Source of the DNA: JAHZKN01 sp965250205
GTDB taxonomy: Bacteria > Pseudomonadota > Alphaproteobacteria > Rhizobiales > Hyphomicrobiaceae
Length of the DNA: 64,000 nucleotides
Direction of reading: 5' to 3'
Assembly (NCBI GenBank): GCA_965250205.1
Contig: CBDFNK010000014.1
Coordinates: forward strand, 1 to 64,000
Below, piece after piece: positions 44,253 to 53,573 of the stretch (its first letter is position 1; each line of letters begins with the position of its first letter). Below the pieces are notes generated by a model. It searched no databases. It saw only the letters and a program-made list of their open reading frames with translations, and was not told the DNA's origin. The translations under genes and the position numbers were made by a program.

Positions 44253-47200
44253 TGGCGACATTGGCCTTAGCCGCGGCAGGTGCAGCTGCAGGTAGTGCAC
44301 TCCTGCCAACTGGGTTCTCTTTGCTTGGTGCAACACTTTCTGGCGCAACGATTGGTGCCCAAGTGGGTGCACTTGCTGGGTCTTACGTTGACCAGGCGTT
44401 GTTTGGAAGCTCCGGTGAAGCGCAGGTTGTGCAGGGGCCGCGCCTCAATGATCTGAGGCTTCTAGGATCCAACGAGGGTGCGCCAATACTACGGGTCTAC
44501 GGACGAGCCCGCGTTGGAGGTCAGGTGATATGGGCGGACGACCTCGAAGAAGTTGTTCAGACCAGTTCATCAGGTGGCGGCGGCAAGGGTGTTGGTGGCG
44601 GTGGCGGTGGCGGGACCACCACGACGACGGTGAACTACAGCTACTATGCAAGTTTTGCAGTTGCGCTTTCGGAAGGCCAGCTCAGTGGCATTGAAAAGAT
44701 CTGGGCGGACAATCAAGAACTCGATTTGTCGAGATTGACGTATCGGCTCTATCCTGGATCACACGATCAACTCCCAGACAGTTTGATTGAAGCCCGGCTT
44801 GGCAGTGCAGATGCACCAGCGTATCGCGGTGTCGCTTACGTCGTGTTTGAACGACTGCCGCTCAGGGACTATGGCAATCGCATACCGCAACTCTCGTTTC
44901 AGGTCCTGCGGCCCGTTGATAGCTTTACGAGCAAAGTCAAAAGCATTGTCATGATCCCTGGGTCTGGTGAATTTGTCTACGCACCAGAACAGGTCAACCA
45001 ATCTTTCGGTGGCGGTTTCTTTGCGCCTGAAAATGTGCACACGCTGCAGGCCAAAAGTGATTGGGCGGCTGCTGTTGATCAGCTTGAGATTAGTTTCCCA
45101 AATCTTGACAATGTATCGCTGGTCGTCAGTTGGTTTGGAACGGACTTGCGTGCCGATTACTGTCAACTGCGCCCGGGCGTCGAGCTTGCCAGCAAGACGA
45201 CGACGCCGGTCTCTTGGAGTGTCGCAGGTGATGTGCGTTCTAGTGCTTATCTGATCTCAAAGCGCGATGGAAAACCCGCCTATGGAGGGACGCCGTCTGA
45301 TGGGACCGTTGTTGATGCCATCAAGGACCTCACAGCGCGCGGTCTGAAAGTGACCTTTAATCCATTTATTTTGATGGATGTGTCACAAACCAATGCGTTG
45401 ACCAATCCCTATGATGGCTCGGCTGCACAACCCGCCTACCCATGGCGTGGTCGCATTACCGTTGATCCGGCACCTGGTCAGCCAGGAAGTCCGGATAAGA
45501 CATTGGCCGCTGCAACAGATATCGCCGGTCTCGTCGGTAGCGCACAAGTTTCAGATTTTACCATCAATGGATCGACTGTCGTCTACACCGGTCCGAATGA
45601 ATGGTCGCTGAGGCGCATGGTGCTGCACTATGCACACCTTGTGAAAGCAGCTGGCGGCGTTGACGCATTTTTATTGGGTTCAGAACTACGTGGTTTGACC
45701 TGGGTTCGCGATGGGGCGGAGAGCTATCCATTTGTTGATGCGCTGGTGCAACTCGCTACTGACGTGAAGGCTGTCCTGGGTCCAGCAACAAAAATCAGTT
45801 ATGGGGCAGATTGGTCAGAGTTTTTTGGTCATCAACCCGCTGACGGCTCCGGCGATGTCACCTTCCATTTGGACCCGCTTTGGACCTCTCCCAACATTGA
45901 TGCCGTTGGCATTGACGTCTATTGGCCGCTGGCGGATTGGCGAGATGGGACCATGCATCTTGATTACCAAGCTGGCACGCGATCCATCTATGACCCTGTT
46001 TATTTGCGTGGCAACATCACAAGCGGTGAAGGGTATGACTGGTATTATGCGTCACCTGCAGATCGCGACAGCCAAACCCGCACACCGATCACGGATGGAC
46101 AGGGAAAGCCATGGGTGTTTCGTTTTAAAGACATAAAGTCTTGGTGGCAGAATGCGCATTTCAACCGCCCTGGTGGTGTAGAAAGTGCGATGTCGACGGC
46201 TTGGGTGGCCCAATCCAAACCGTTTTGGTTCACCGAGATTGGGTGTGCAGCCGTTGATAAAGGTGCCAATCAGCCAAATGTGTTTTCTGACCCAAAAAGC
46301 TCTGAAAATGCTTTGCCGTATTATTCCAACGGCGTGCGCGATGACTTGATGCAGCGGCGCTTTGCGGATGCTTTCGTGTCTGAATTTGATCCCGCTGACC
46401 CGGATTACATTTCAAACACTAATCCGATTTCAAGTGTTGATGGACGTCGCATGGTCGATGTCGACCGGATCTATCTTTATGCCTGGGATGCCAGACCCTA
46501 TCCGGCGTTCCCGTTTAACACTGACATCTGGGGTGATGGTGACAATTGGCATCGGGGCCATTGGTTATCGGGTCGCGCCTCCAAAGCGCCGCTGGCCGAA
46601 GCCGTCGCCCGCATTCTTGAGGACTTTTCATTTTCCGATCATGCCACGGATGACTTGCAGGGGTCGCTTACGGGTTACTTGGTGGATCGGGTGATGTCGC
46701 CGCGCGATGCGTTGCAGGCCTTGTCGCTCGCCTATTTTTTTGATGCACGTGAAAGCGACGGAAAAATTGTGTTTGCGCCACGCGCGCGGGCACCTGAGGT
46801 GGCGCAATTTTCAGATCAAGAGCTTGTTGAAGCCAAACCCGGTTCAGGTCTGTTGACGCTGACACGAGCTCAGGAAACGGATTTACCCGCGACCGCGAAG
46901 TTACGCTACATCGCCAACCGAACGGGTCTCAATCAAGCCGTTGCCGAAGCGCGGCGGTTGACAGGGGCCAGTGGCAGGGTTGCACAAGCGGAATTGCCAA
47001 TCTTGTTTGAACCGGAAGAAGCTGAACAGATCGCGGAAACGTGGTTGCATGAAGCGTGGACGGCGCGGGAGCGGGCTAATTTTTCAGTGCCTCCCAGTCA
47101 GGTCGCGTTAGAGCCTGGAGATCTGGTGTCGCTTGAGGTTGCAGGCGAGAACCGTGCCTTTCGGATTAAAGAAATCTCTGGACTTGGCGCGCGCGATCTT

Positions 47201-48214
47201 GAAGCGCTGTCAGCGGACCCTGACATCTATTCCAGTTTCGACGTGGCACGTCGCCTAGACGACACGACGGTTGCTATCATCTCTGGCACGGCGGATGTCT
47301 TGTTTCTGGATCTTCCCCTGTTGCGTGCCGGTCAATCGCCGCTTGCGGGTTATGTGGCGGCAACACAAACACCATGGCCGGGCACAATTGCTGTCTATGG
47401 GTCGCCAGAAAGCAGCGGCTATAGTTTGCGTACATTGGCAACGGCGCCAGCGATTATGGGGACGATCACCACAGACATGGCTGAGGGCGTTGTCGGCGTT
47501 TTTGATCACGCGACTAAGATAACGGTAATGGTATCTTCAGGTGAGCTAACCTCAGCGACACCACTACAACTGTTTGCGGGCCAAAACGCAGCCACTGTGC
47601 AGACGCCTGAAGGTGTCTGGGAAGTCTTTCAGTTTGAAACCGCAACCCTTGTAGAGCCTGGACGATATGAGCTTTCAGGTTTGCTGCGCGGACAGGTGGG
47701 CACTGAAAGCGCAATGCGGGCGCCGTTGTCCGCTGGCGCACCGTTTGTGCTGCTCAATGACCAAATCGCGAGCGTTGATCTGACGTTGGATGAAATACGC
47801 CTGCCCTATCAGTGGACGTATGGACCGGCCAGCCGCGACATTGCCGATCCAACGTATGGCAATCTCCAGCATACTTTCCAAGGTGTCGGCTTGCGGCCTT
47901 TGTCCCCGGTTCACGTGTACGCCAAACGTGTCAATGATGATATCGACATTTCATGGATCAGGCGCACGAGAACCGGCGGCGATAGCTGGGACACTCCTGA
48001 GGTCCCTCTGGGTGAGACACAAGAACTGTATGAAATTGATGTTTTGGATGGGATAAATGTGGTGCGCACGTTGCAGTCGACGACGCCCACGGTGATCTAC
48101 ACAAGCAGTGATCAAACAACAGATTTTGGTACGCCTCAATCGGCCGTCACGCTCAAGCTCTATCAACTCAGCTCAGTTTATGGTCGCGGCGTTGCACGAG
48201 ATGCCGTCGTCTAG
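44252..48214 (+). CDS. GTA gp15, large tail tip/host-specificity protein
   Basis: 1320-residue protein, the largest in the window, of the GTA TIM-barrel/phage-tail_3 type. The N-terminus is hydrophobic, Ala/Gly-rich (LALAAAGAAAGSALLPTG). The middle contains the TIM-barrel region with LLGSELRGLTWVRD and KISYGADWSEFFGH. The C-terminal third holds the tail domains and a fibronectin-like end. The ATG at 44252 overlaps the gp14 stop, so the longer ATG at 44201 is rejected. It contacts the recipient surface. Confidence 0.93.
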   Translation: MATLALAAAGAAAGSALLPTGFSLLGATLSGATIGAQVGALAGSYVDQALFGSSGEAQVVQGPRLNDLRLLGSNEGAPILRVYGRARVGGQVIWADDLEEVVQTSSSGGGGKGVGGGGGGGTTTTTVNYSYYASFAVALSEGQLSGIEKIWADNQELDLSRLTYRLYPGSHDQLPDSLIEARLGSADAPAYRGVAYVVFERLPLRDYGNRIPQLSFQVLRPVDSFTSKVKSIVMIPGSGEFVYAPEQVNQSFGGGFFAPENVHTLQAKSDWAAAVDQLEISFPNLDNVSLVVSWFGTDLRADYCQLRPGVELASKTTTPVSWSVAGDVRSSAYLISKRDGKPAYGGTPSDGTVVDAIKDLTARGLKVTFNPFILMDVSQTNALTNPYDGSAAQPAYPWRGRITVDPAPGQPGSPDKTLAAATDIAGLVGSAQVSDFTINGSTVVYTGPNEWSLRRMVLHYAHLVKAAGGVDAFLLGSELRGLTWVRDGAESYPFVDALVQLATDVKAVLGPATKISYGADWSEFFGHQPADGSGDVTFHLDPLWTSPNIDAVGIDVYWPLADWRDGTMHLDYQAGTRSIYDPVYLRGNITSGEGYDWYYASPADRDSQTRTPITDGQGKPWVFRFKDIKSWWQNAHFNRPGGVESAMSTAWVAQSKPFWFTEIGCAAVDKGANQPNVFSDPKSSENALPYYSNGVRDDLMQRRFADAFVSEFDPADPDYISNTNPISSVDGRRMVDVDRIYLYAWDARPYPAFPFNTDIWGDGDNWHRGHWLSGRASKAPLAEAVARILEDFSFSDHATDDLQGSLTGYLVDRVMSPRDALQALSLAYFFDARESDGKIVFAPRARAPEVAQFSDQELVEAKPGSGLLTLTRAQETDLPATAKLRYIANRTGLNQAVAEARRLTGASGRVAQAELPILFEPEEAEQIAETWLHEAWTARERANFSVPPSQVALEPGDLVSLEVAGENRAFRIKEISGLGARDLEALSADPDIYSSFDVARRLDDTTVAIISGTADVLFLDLPLLRAGQSPLAGYVAATQTPWPGTIAVYGSPESSGYSLRTLATAPAIMGTITTDMAEGVVGVFDHATKITVMVSSGELTSATPLQLFAGQNAATVQTPEGVWEVFQFETATLVEPGRYELSGLLRGQVGTESAMRAPLSAGAPFVLLNDQIASVDLTLDEIRLPYQWTYGPASRDIADPTYGNLQHTFQGVGLRPLSPVHVYAKRVNDDIDISWIRRTRTGGDSWDTPEVPLGETQELYEIDVLDGINVVRTLQSTTPTVIYTSSDQTTDFGTPQSAVTLKLYQLSSVYGRGVARDAVV

Positions 48215-48371
48215 AGCACGTTCAATTCGTTGGTCTCAACGAATGCGTTCTAAGTTCTTGTTTTGTCGCAGGTTTGAACCCCAAAACCGCGCGTTGTTTT
48301 GCTGGATATGCTCAAGCACCTAACGACGACCACAAGCGATCCACCCGCTCACAACAAAAGACACTCAATTT
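48211..48371. other. Structured gap between gp15 and the lysis gene
   Basis: The gp15 stop sits in CTAG. ATTCGTTG (48225-48232) and CAACGAAT (48237-48244) form a perfect 8-bp hairpin with loop GTCT. A second weaker stem GGTTT/AAACC follows near 48270-48290. There is no T-run, so it is not a simple terminator. It starts CTAGAGCACG, like the flank of repeat copy 3, but the rest is unrelated to the six-copy family. Confidence 0.6.
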
Positions 48372-49904
48372 ATGAAGACACCCAATTCTGAGGCTGGGGC
48401 GCAAACGCCGTGGCTTGATGAAGCTTGGCGGCTGTTTGGTGTGCACGAGCGCCGGGGCCGGGCCGATCACCCTGATATCATGTCTCTTTATCGCGATGTT
48501 GGTCATCCTGGCATTGCCCATGATGAAACGCCGTGGTGCGCTGCTTTTCTCGGCGCGTGTTTGGAGCGCGCCGGTGAACGCAGTACACGATCTTTGATGG
48601 CGCGGTCCTACAGCCAATGGGGTGTGCGACTGAGTAAGCCGCGTACTGGTGCGGTTGTGGTTTTGTCACGTGGACCAGATCCAGTTTATGGCCATGTTGG
48701 CTTTTGGCTCGGCGAAACGGCAAGCAAATTGTTTTTGCTTGGCGGCAACCAATCAGATTCCATTTCCGTCACTTCGTTTGACAAGCGTCGCCTGATCGAT
48801 GTGCGTTGGCCGCGCATGGCGCAAGACCATTCAGCCGGCTCCCAAAAACGGCGTGGGCCACGACCGAACTTTCAACGGTGTCTTGCCCATGTGTTGGAGA
48901 TGGAGGGCGGCTATTCAAATGATCCTTATGATCCAGGCGGGCCGACAAACTTTGGCATAACGCTCAAAGTATATGCGAAATGGCATGGGCTGCGCCTCGG
49001 TGCTTCCAATCACGCCACACTCAAGGCGCGATTAAAAAACATACAGGCCTCAGAAGTTGCGGCCATCTATCGAAAAAATTATTGGCGCCAGGCCAGTTGT
49101 GAAGATTTCTCACCGGGCCTCGCGCTGATGCATTTTGATTGTGCGGTCAATCAAGGTGTATCGCGTGCCATTCGTTTCTTGCAGCAGGCCGTAGGCACGG
49201 ACGTTGATGGTGAAATCGGGCCGCTGACACGGGCCGCGGCGGCGGGCATGTCAGAACAGCGTGCTGTTGACGCCTACGCGGACATTCGACGCAACCATTA
49301 CCGTTCCTTGCATCACTTCTGGCGTTTTGGCCGGGGCTGGCTACGCCGTGCGACTCGGACGTTGGCACTCGCAAAAAAAATGGCCCATGAGGTGGCGGCC
49401 CAAGCATCAAAAGAGACAGATCGAGAGCCTGCGCATCAAACGACGGAGCAGGCACCAATTGCAACGCCATCAGCACGCCTGACACCATCGACACCAGAGC
49501 CGGCTTCACAACCAAACCCGTCATCTCGTCCAGATCAGTGCACGTGTCCGCCTATGGAGCGCTCATCAGAGATGGCCGCACCACATTCTGAAACCCTGAA
49601 CCCTGAACCCTTCAAAAAGGAGACCTCCATGCCAACCAAATCGATAATGCCAGGCAAGGCCAAATGGTGGGGCCATTCAATGACGATTTGGGGTGTGATT
49701 GTGACCACACTCTCAACCGTTCTACCAACGCTTGGCCCGGTTATCGGAATTGACGTGACACCTGACCTTGTGGAAAACGCAGGCCAACAATTGGTCACGA
49801 CCGTACAAGCGATCTCTGGGTTGATTGGCACACTCATGACAATTTATGGCCGCGCGCGGGCCACAACACCGCTGGTGCAGCGTTCTGTAAATTTGCATAT
49901 CTAG
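48372..49904 (+). CDS. Three-part lysis protein: amidase, muramidase and holin-like domain
   Basis: 510 residues. Part 1 (1-150) is a CHAP/TIGR02594-like amidase with Cys56 in ETPWCAAFLG and His108 in VYGHVGFW. Part 2 (165-345) is a GH108 muramidase with MEGGYSNDPYDPGGPTNFGI, catalytic Glu178, and a PG-binding C-terminal piece. After a Pro/Gln/Ser-rich linker (about 345-415), part 3 (420-510) has a hydrophobic helix IWGVIVTTLSTVLPTLGPVI, like small holins. AAGGAG six bases before the ATG of residue 420 could start part 3 separately. It follows the GTA tail genes and would release particles from the cell. The stop lies nine bases before repeat copy 4. Confidence 0.85.
   Translation: MKTPNSEAGAQTPWLDEAWRLFGVHERRGRADHPDIMSLYRDVGHPGIAHDETPWCAAFLGACLERAGERSTRSLMARSYSQWGVRLSKPRTGAVVVLSRGPDPVYGHVGFWLGETASKLFLLGGNQSDSISVTSFDKRRLIDVRWPRMAQDHSAGSQKRRGPRPNFQRCLAHVLEMEGGYSNDPYDPGGPTNFGITLKVYAKWHGLRLGASNHATLKARLKNIQASEVAAIYRKNYWRQASCEDFSPGLALMHFDCAVNQGVSRAIRFLQQAVGTDVDGEIGPLTRAAAAGMSEQRAVDAYADIRRNHYRSLHHFWRFGRGWLRRATRTLALAKKMAHEVAAQASKETDREPAHQTTEQAPIATPSARLTPSTPEPASQPNPSSRPDQCTCPPMERSSEMAAPHSETLNPEPFKKETSMPTKSIMPGKAKWWGHSMTIWGVIVTTLSTVLPTLGPVIGIDVTPDLVENAGQQLVTTVQAISGLIGTLMTIYGRARATTPLVQRSVNLHI
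49617..49631 (+). promoter_or_regulatory. Internal ribosome binding site and start for the holin-like part
   Basis: AAGGAG (49617-49622) lies six bases before an in-frame ATG (49629-49631). This is a better signal than most gene starts in the window. Use of it would give a 91-residue membrane protein (49629-49904). Confidence 0.65.
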
Positions 49905-49912
49905 GCCTCAGG

Positions 49913-50044
49913 CTAGATCGGCCTTGTGAAAAGTTGGAACGCGACTTTGAGCAGATAAGTTGATCGCCAATCATGGGATAGAGCGTTGAGATAGAGCGTC
50001 GCGCAAACAGCTTGGCTGGTACGAGAAAAGGCTCGACGCTCTAG
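49913..50044 (+). repeat. Dispersed CTAG-ended repeat, copy 4
   Basis: Begins CTAGATCGGCCTTGTG and ends GACGCTCTAG. Its 3' half has a perfect 10-bp inverted repeat, TAGAGCGTCG with CGACGCTCTA, the clearest copy of the second hairpin. It lies between the GTA lysis gene and the feuN-like gene. Confidence 0.87.
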
Positions 50045-50138
50045 GTGGCATGCGAGATAACCGCTCGCTGCTAACAGGGTGCATTCATTCTGGGTTCAGG
50101 TGCATAGGGCTAGGTTTGCCCCGTGAAAGGAACTCCGT

Positions 50139-50444
50139 TTGAATTTTGTATCTCTCATACGCATGGTCATGAGTGGCGCTGTTGTGTTGACGGCGTCCGC
50201 TCCAATGGCGCTTGCCCGTGATAAGACCTGCATTGAGCGCTGGTCGGATGCCGCACCCGTGGTTGCGGCCGAGCGTCTTGTTAACGTTGAAGAGTTGACG
50301 GCGAAAGCACCCAAGAAGCTTGGCGGATCGATTGTGAAAGCAACGCTCTGCGAGTCGAATGGCAGCTACACCTATATCCTGGTGCTGCGCACAGCCAAGG
50401 GTAAACTCAAATCGGTGACGGTGGATGCCCGTGACCCGTTTTAG
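50139..50444 (+). CDS. feuN: Small periplasmic PepSY-like protein (FeuN-like)
   Basis: 101 residues with a signal peptide (VMSGAVVLTASAPMALA) and a compact domain ending IVKATLCESNGSYTYILVLR and VTVDARDPF, the shape of a PepSY domain. It stands just upstream of a response regulator/sensor kinase pair that resembles FeuP-FeuQ. In Sinorhizobium meliloti the small periplasmic protein FeuN at this place restrains FeuQ. The start is TTG at 50139 behind GAAAGGA; an in-frame ATG at 50163 is an alternative. Naming is by position and shape, not by full alignment. Confidence 0.68.
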   Translation: MNFVSLIRMVMSGAVVLTASAPMALARDKTCIERWSDAAPVVAAERLVNVEELTAKAPKKLGGSIVKATLCESNGSYTYILVLRTAKGKLKSVTVDARDPF

Positions 50445-50537
50445 CCATGGTACGGTGGGTCTAGGACAAAGTGGTCTAGTCTGGTTATACTTATTCCAGA
50501 AGACGCTAAAATTGATCCTAGTTGAGATGAGACCCCC

Positions 50538-51209
50538 GTGCGCATTCTTGTTATCGAAGACGATAAAGACCTCAACCGCCAGCTTGTGACGGCACTTGGT
50601 GATGGCGGCTATGCCGTTGATCGTGCCTTTGACGGCGAAGAAGGCTACTTCCTAGGCGAGACAGAGCCTTATGATGTCGTCATTCTGGATCTCGGCTTGC
50701 CCAAGATGGATGGCATTTCGATCCTTGAACAATGGCGACGCGCTGAGCGCACAATGCCGGTTATTATTCTCACTGCGCGCGATCGCTGGAGTGACAAGGT
50801 TGCCGGTATGGACGCCGGTGCCGATGACTACATCGCCAAACCCTTTCACATGGAAGAATTACTAGCCCGTGTCAGGGTGCAAGTGCGCCGCGCGGCGGGT
50901 CATGCCAAAAGTGAAATTGAATGCGGCACGGTTAGGCTTGACACCAAGTCAGCACGGGTGACGTGTGATGGCCAGCAGGTCAAACTAACTTCACATGAAT
51001 ATCGCTTGCTGGCCTACATGATGCATCATCAAGGTCGCGTTGTTTCACGCACTGAACTGGTAGAGCATCTATATGAGCAAGACTTTGATCGCGATTCTAA
51101 TACGATTGAAGTTTTCATCGGCCGCTTGCGCAAAAAACTCCCCCCTGAATTGATCGAGACCGTCCGAGGTCTTGGTTATCGCATGCATGATGGGTCTGAT
51201 GCGACTTAA
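50538..51209 (+). CDS. feuP: OmpR-family response regulator, FeuP-like
   Basis: 223 residues. The receiver domain starts RILVIEDDKDLNRQL, has the phosphorylated Asp51 in VVILDLGLPKMDG and Lys in YIAKPFHMEELLARV. The C-terminal winged helix contains LTSHEYRLLAYMMHHQ and ETVRGLGYRM. Starts at GTG 50538 behind GATGAGACC. It overlaps the kinase gene, so the two are produced together. FeuP is suggested by the FeuN-like gene upstream and the kinase type. Confidence 0.88.
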   Translation: MRILVIEDDKDLNRQLVTALGDGGYAVDRAFDGEEGYFLGETEPYDVVILDLGLPKMDGISILEQWRRAERTMPVIILTARDRWSDKVAGMDAGADDYIAKPFHMEELLARVRVQVRRAAGHAKSEIECGTVRLDTKSARVTCDGQQVKLTSHEYRLLAYMMHHQGRVVSRTELVEHLYEQDFDRDSNTIEVFIGRLRKKLPPELIETVRGLGYRMHDGSDAT

Positions 51210-52593
51210 CTCTCTTGCATTCCGCCTATTCATGACGTCTGCAATCTGGACGCTCCTCGTGTTGCCGATTGCAGGCTTTATCATCTATGGCCTGTATAAA
51301 ACGGATGTGCAGGCGACGTTCGATGGCCGTCTGGAAAAATTAGTCAACGCGGTTGCCGTTGATGCCATGGCGTCCGCAGACGGTTTGCCGGTGGTGCCGC
51401 CCAACCGCTACGAACCACTTTTTGAAGAAATCCATTCCGGTTGGTATTGGCAAATTGAGCCCCTCAACAAAAGCGTTGAAGGTCGCCGGCTGGTGTCACA
51501 ATCCTTGGCAACGGGCAAATTACCATCGCCAAAACGGCAAGGAGTCAATGACTACGACACCGGCTCAAGATGGCTTAATATTGATGGCCCGGTTGGTGTC
51601 AGGATCCGGCTTGTCGAAGTGGTCGACACTGTTGGTCACAAGAAAGATGAGTTGCCCTATTCGATTGTTGTCGCGGGCCCTGTCGATTGGCTGGAAAGTC
51701 AGTTGGCAAAATTTCGCACACGGCTAGCAACGGCGTTGACGCTGGCCGGACTAGGACTTGTGGGCGTGACGTTGTTCCAGGTACGATTTGGCCTACTCCC
51801 CTTGCGCAAAATCGGACGCGGCCTGTCGGATATAAGGACGGGTGAAGCCACTAAGCTCGAAGGTGAATTTCCTGTCGAAATTGAGCCGCTGCAACACGAA
51901 TTGAATGCGCTCATTCGGTCAAATCAAGATGTTGTAGACCGGGCGCGGACCCAAGTTGGAAATTTGGCACATGCGTTGAAGACGCCGCTTGCTGTCATTA
52001 CAAATGAGGCACGAGATAGCAAGGGCACGTTGGCAAGCAAGGTTGCTGAACAAGCAACCATCATGCGCGATCAGGTTAGTCACTATCTTGATAGGGCGCG
52101 CATGGCAGCACGATCTGGTGTGATTGGTGGCTCAAGCGATGTGTCGGGCGTTGCGGCACCGCTGGTGCGTGCGTTGGAACGCATTCACCAAGAACGTGGC
52201 ATAAAGATTTCGGTCACCTCGCTCGAGGGTGTGAAGTTCCAGGGCGAGAAACAGGACCTGGAAGAAATGCTCGGCAACCTGCTCGACAATGCGTGTAAAT
52301 GGGCTGACACTCAGGTCTATCTCACAGTTCGACGTTCCAAAATCCCATCGTCATCAACATCGCGTGCGTCCGGCTGCCTGCATATCCAGGTTGAAGATGA
52401 TGGACCTGGTTTGACCAACGAGCAGCGTAAAAAGATTGGCAAACGCGGGATGCGTCTTGATGAGAGCAAGCCTGGTTCGGGGCTGGGCCTTTCGATTGTT
52501 ACTGACCTGGTGCAAACCTACCAGGGCAGTTTTTCGCTAGCGCAATCCCGTCACGGCGGTTTGCAGGTCAATTTAGAGCTGCCTGCAGTATGA
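51190..52593 (+). CDS. feuQ: Sensor histidine kinase, FeuQ-like
   Basis: About 467 residues. Membrane helices near residues 14-34 and 183-203 enclose a periplasmic sensor region. The phosphorylated His261 lies in VGNLAHALKTPLAVI, a PhoQ/FeuQ-type H-box; the ATPase domain has GNLLDNACKWA, DDGPGL and GSGLGLSIV. Three near-by ATGs can start it (51172, 51190, 51199); 51190 is chosen as the one giving a short N-terminus. Overlaps the response regulator by 20 bases. Likely controls envelope and osmoadaptation genes, by analogy with FeuPQ. Confidence 0.88.
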   Translation: MGLMRLNSLAFRLFMTSAIWTLLVLPIAGFIIYGLYKTDVQATFDGRLEKLVNAVAVDAMASADGLPVVPPNRYEPLFEEIHSGWYWQIEPLNKSVEGRRLVSQSLATGKLPSPKRQGVNDYDTGSRWLNIDGPVGVRIRLVEVVDTVGHKKDELPYSIVVAGPVDWLESQLAKFRTRLATALTLAGLGLVGVTLFQVRFGLLPLRKIGRGLSDIRTGEATKLEGEFPVEIEPLQHELNALIRSNQDVVDRARTQVGNLAHALKTPLAVITNEARDSKGTLASKVAEQATIMRDQVSHYLDRARMAARSGVIGGSSDVSGVAAPLVRALERIHQERGIKISVTSLEGVKFQGEKQDLEEMLGNLLDNACKWADTQVYLTVRRSKIPSSSTSRASGCLHIQVEDDGPGLTNEQRKKIGKRGMRLDESKPGSGLGLSIVTDLVQTYQGSFSLAQSRHGGLQVNLELPAV

Positions 52594-52898
52594 AGACTGA
52601 GGGCTGGATAAGTGAGGGGCAAATAGAGATTTAAGTACGAAAAACCACCGCAATCGCGCCAATGACCCGAGTTTGTGGGCCTTTAGGCCGAACTTTCGCC
52701 CGAATCTCTCTGGAAAACGTAGAACATAAGGGGTGTTTTTTCTCCTTGACCCCGTTAGACCAGTTGGATGAGTTTGCACGACTGGCGATAAGAGGCTCGC
52801 AACAGTTAAGCACGTCACAGTGTGCAACAACCGCAAGACATGCGTCTCAAGCGCATATAAGCAAACGACCACACGTTAACGAACACAAGAGGCTCATC

Positions 52899-53369
52899 AT
52901 GCGCACCACGTGCGTTTCTCTCATTTTAGCGAGTTCCCTGGCTGTTTCCGGTTGCGGATCAGAAGGGCCTAACAAAGCTGATACCGGTCTGGTCGTGGGC
53001 GCTGTAGCAGGTGGCTTGCTCGGGAACACGGTTGGCAAAGGTGGTGGGCGTGTTGCAGCCACGGCCATTGGTGCAGTGGTTGGCGGCATCGTTGGCAGTG
53101 AAATTGGCCGCTCGTTGGATAGGCAAGATCGCATACTGGCGCAGCAAGCAGAATATGCAGCCTTAGAGCGTGGTTCGTCCGGCAACGTTGAACGCTGGCG
53201 CAATCCAGACAATGGTCGCTATGGCGAGGTGATCCCATCAAAACCCTATCGCCGCGGCAGTCTCGATTGCCGGGACTACACACACAAGATTTATATTGAC
53301 GGCCAACCTGAGGCGATGAGCGGCACTGCGTGTCGTAATCCTGATGGTACGTGGAGCAACGTCACCTAG
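52899..53369 (+). CDS. 17-kDa surface antigen family lipoprotein
   Basis: 156 residues. The signal peptide ends in lipobox VSGC (Cys about residue 19), so it is a lipoprotein. A glycine-zipper segment GLVVGAVAGGLLGNTVG follows, then AIGAVVGGIVGSEIGRSL. The C-terminal domain has the RT0821/Lpp0805 pattern YTHKIYIDGQPEAMSGTACR. A frame from 52662 is open but starts far ahead of the signal, so ATG 52899 is used. Its TAG stop is the CTAG end of repeat copy 5. Confidence 0.88.
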   Translation: MRTTCVSLILASSLAVSGCGSEGPNKADTGLVVGAVAGGLLGNTVGKGGGRVAATAIGAVVGGIVGSEIGRSLDRQDRILAQQAEYAALERGSSGNVERWRNPDNGRYGEVIPSKPYRRGSLDCRDYTHKIYIDGQPEAMSGTACRNPDGTWSNVT

Positions 53370-53498
53370 AGTAACCTTGTGAAAAGTTGGAACGCGACTT
53401 TGAGCAGTTAAGTTGATCGCCAGTCATGGGATAGAGTCATGAGATACAGCGTTGAGCAAATAGCTTCACTGTGTACAACAAAAGGCTTGAGGCTCTAG
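53366..53498 (+). repeat. Dispersed CTAG-ended repeat, copy 5
   Basis: Begins at the CTAG containing the stop codon of the lipoprotein gene and ends GGCTCTAG. It carries TTTGAGCAGTTAAGTTGATC and GTCATGGGATAGAG. It sits between that stop and a strong terminator, so it would be transcribed as part of the gene's 3' untranslated region. Confidence 0.87.
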
Positions 53499-53573
53499 TA
53501 CGGACATCTGTTCAGGTTGCAGGGCTGCGCCAGACGTGCAGGTGTTCTGACGTTTCGATATCAAAAACAATTT

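Noticed and set aside
33691..49904. Reading the phage-like cluster as a prophage
   Set aside because: Gene order and short tape measure match GTA gp1-gp15. No integrase, repressor, replication genes or att sites flank it.
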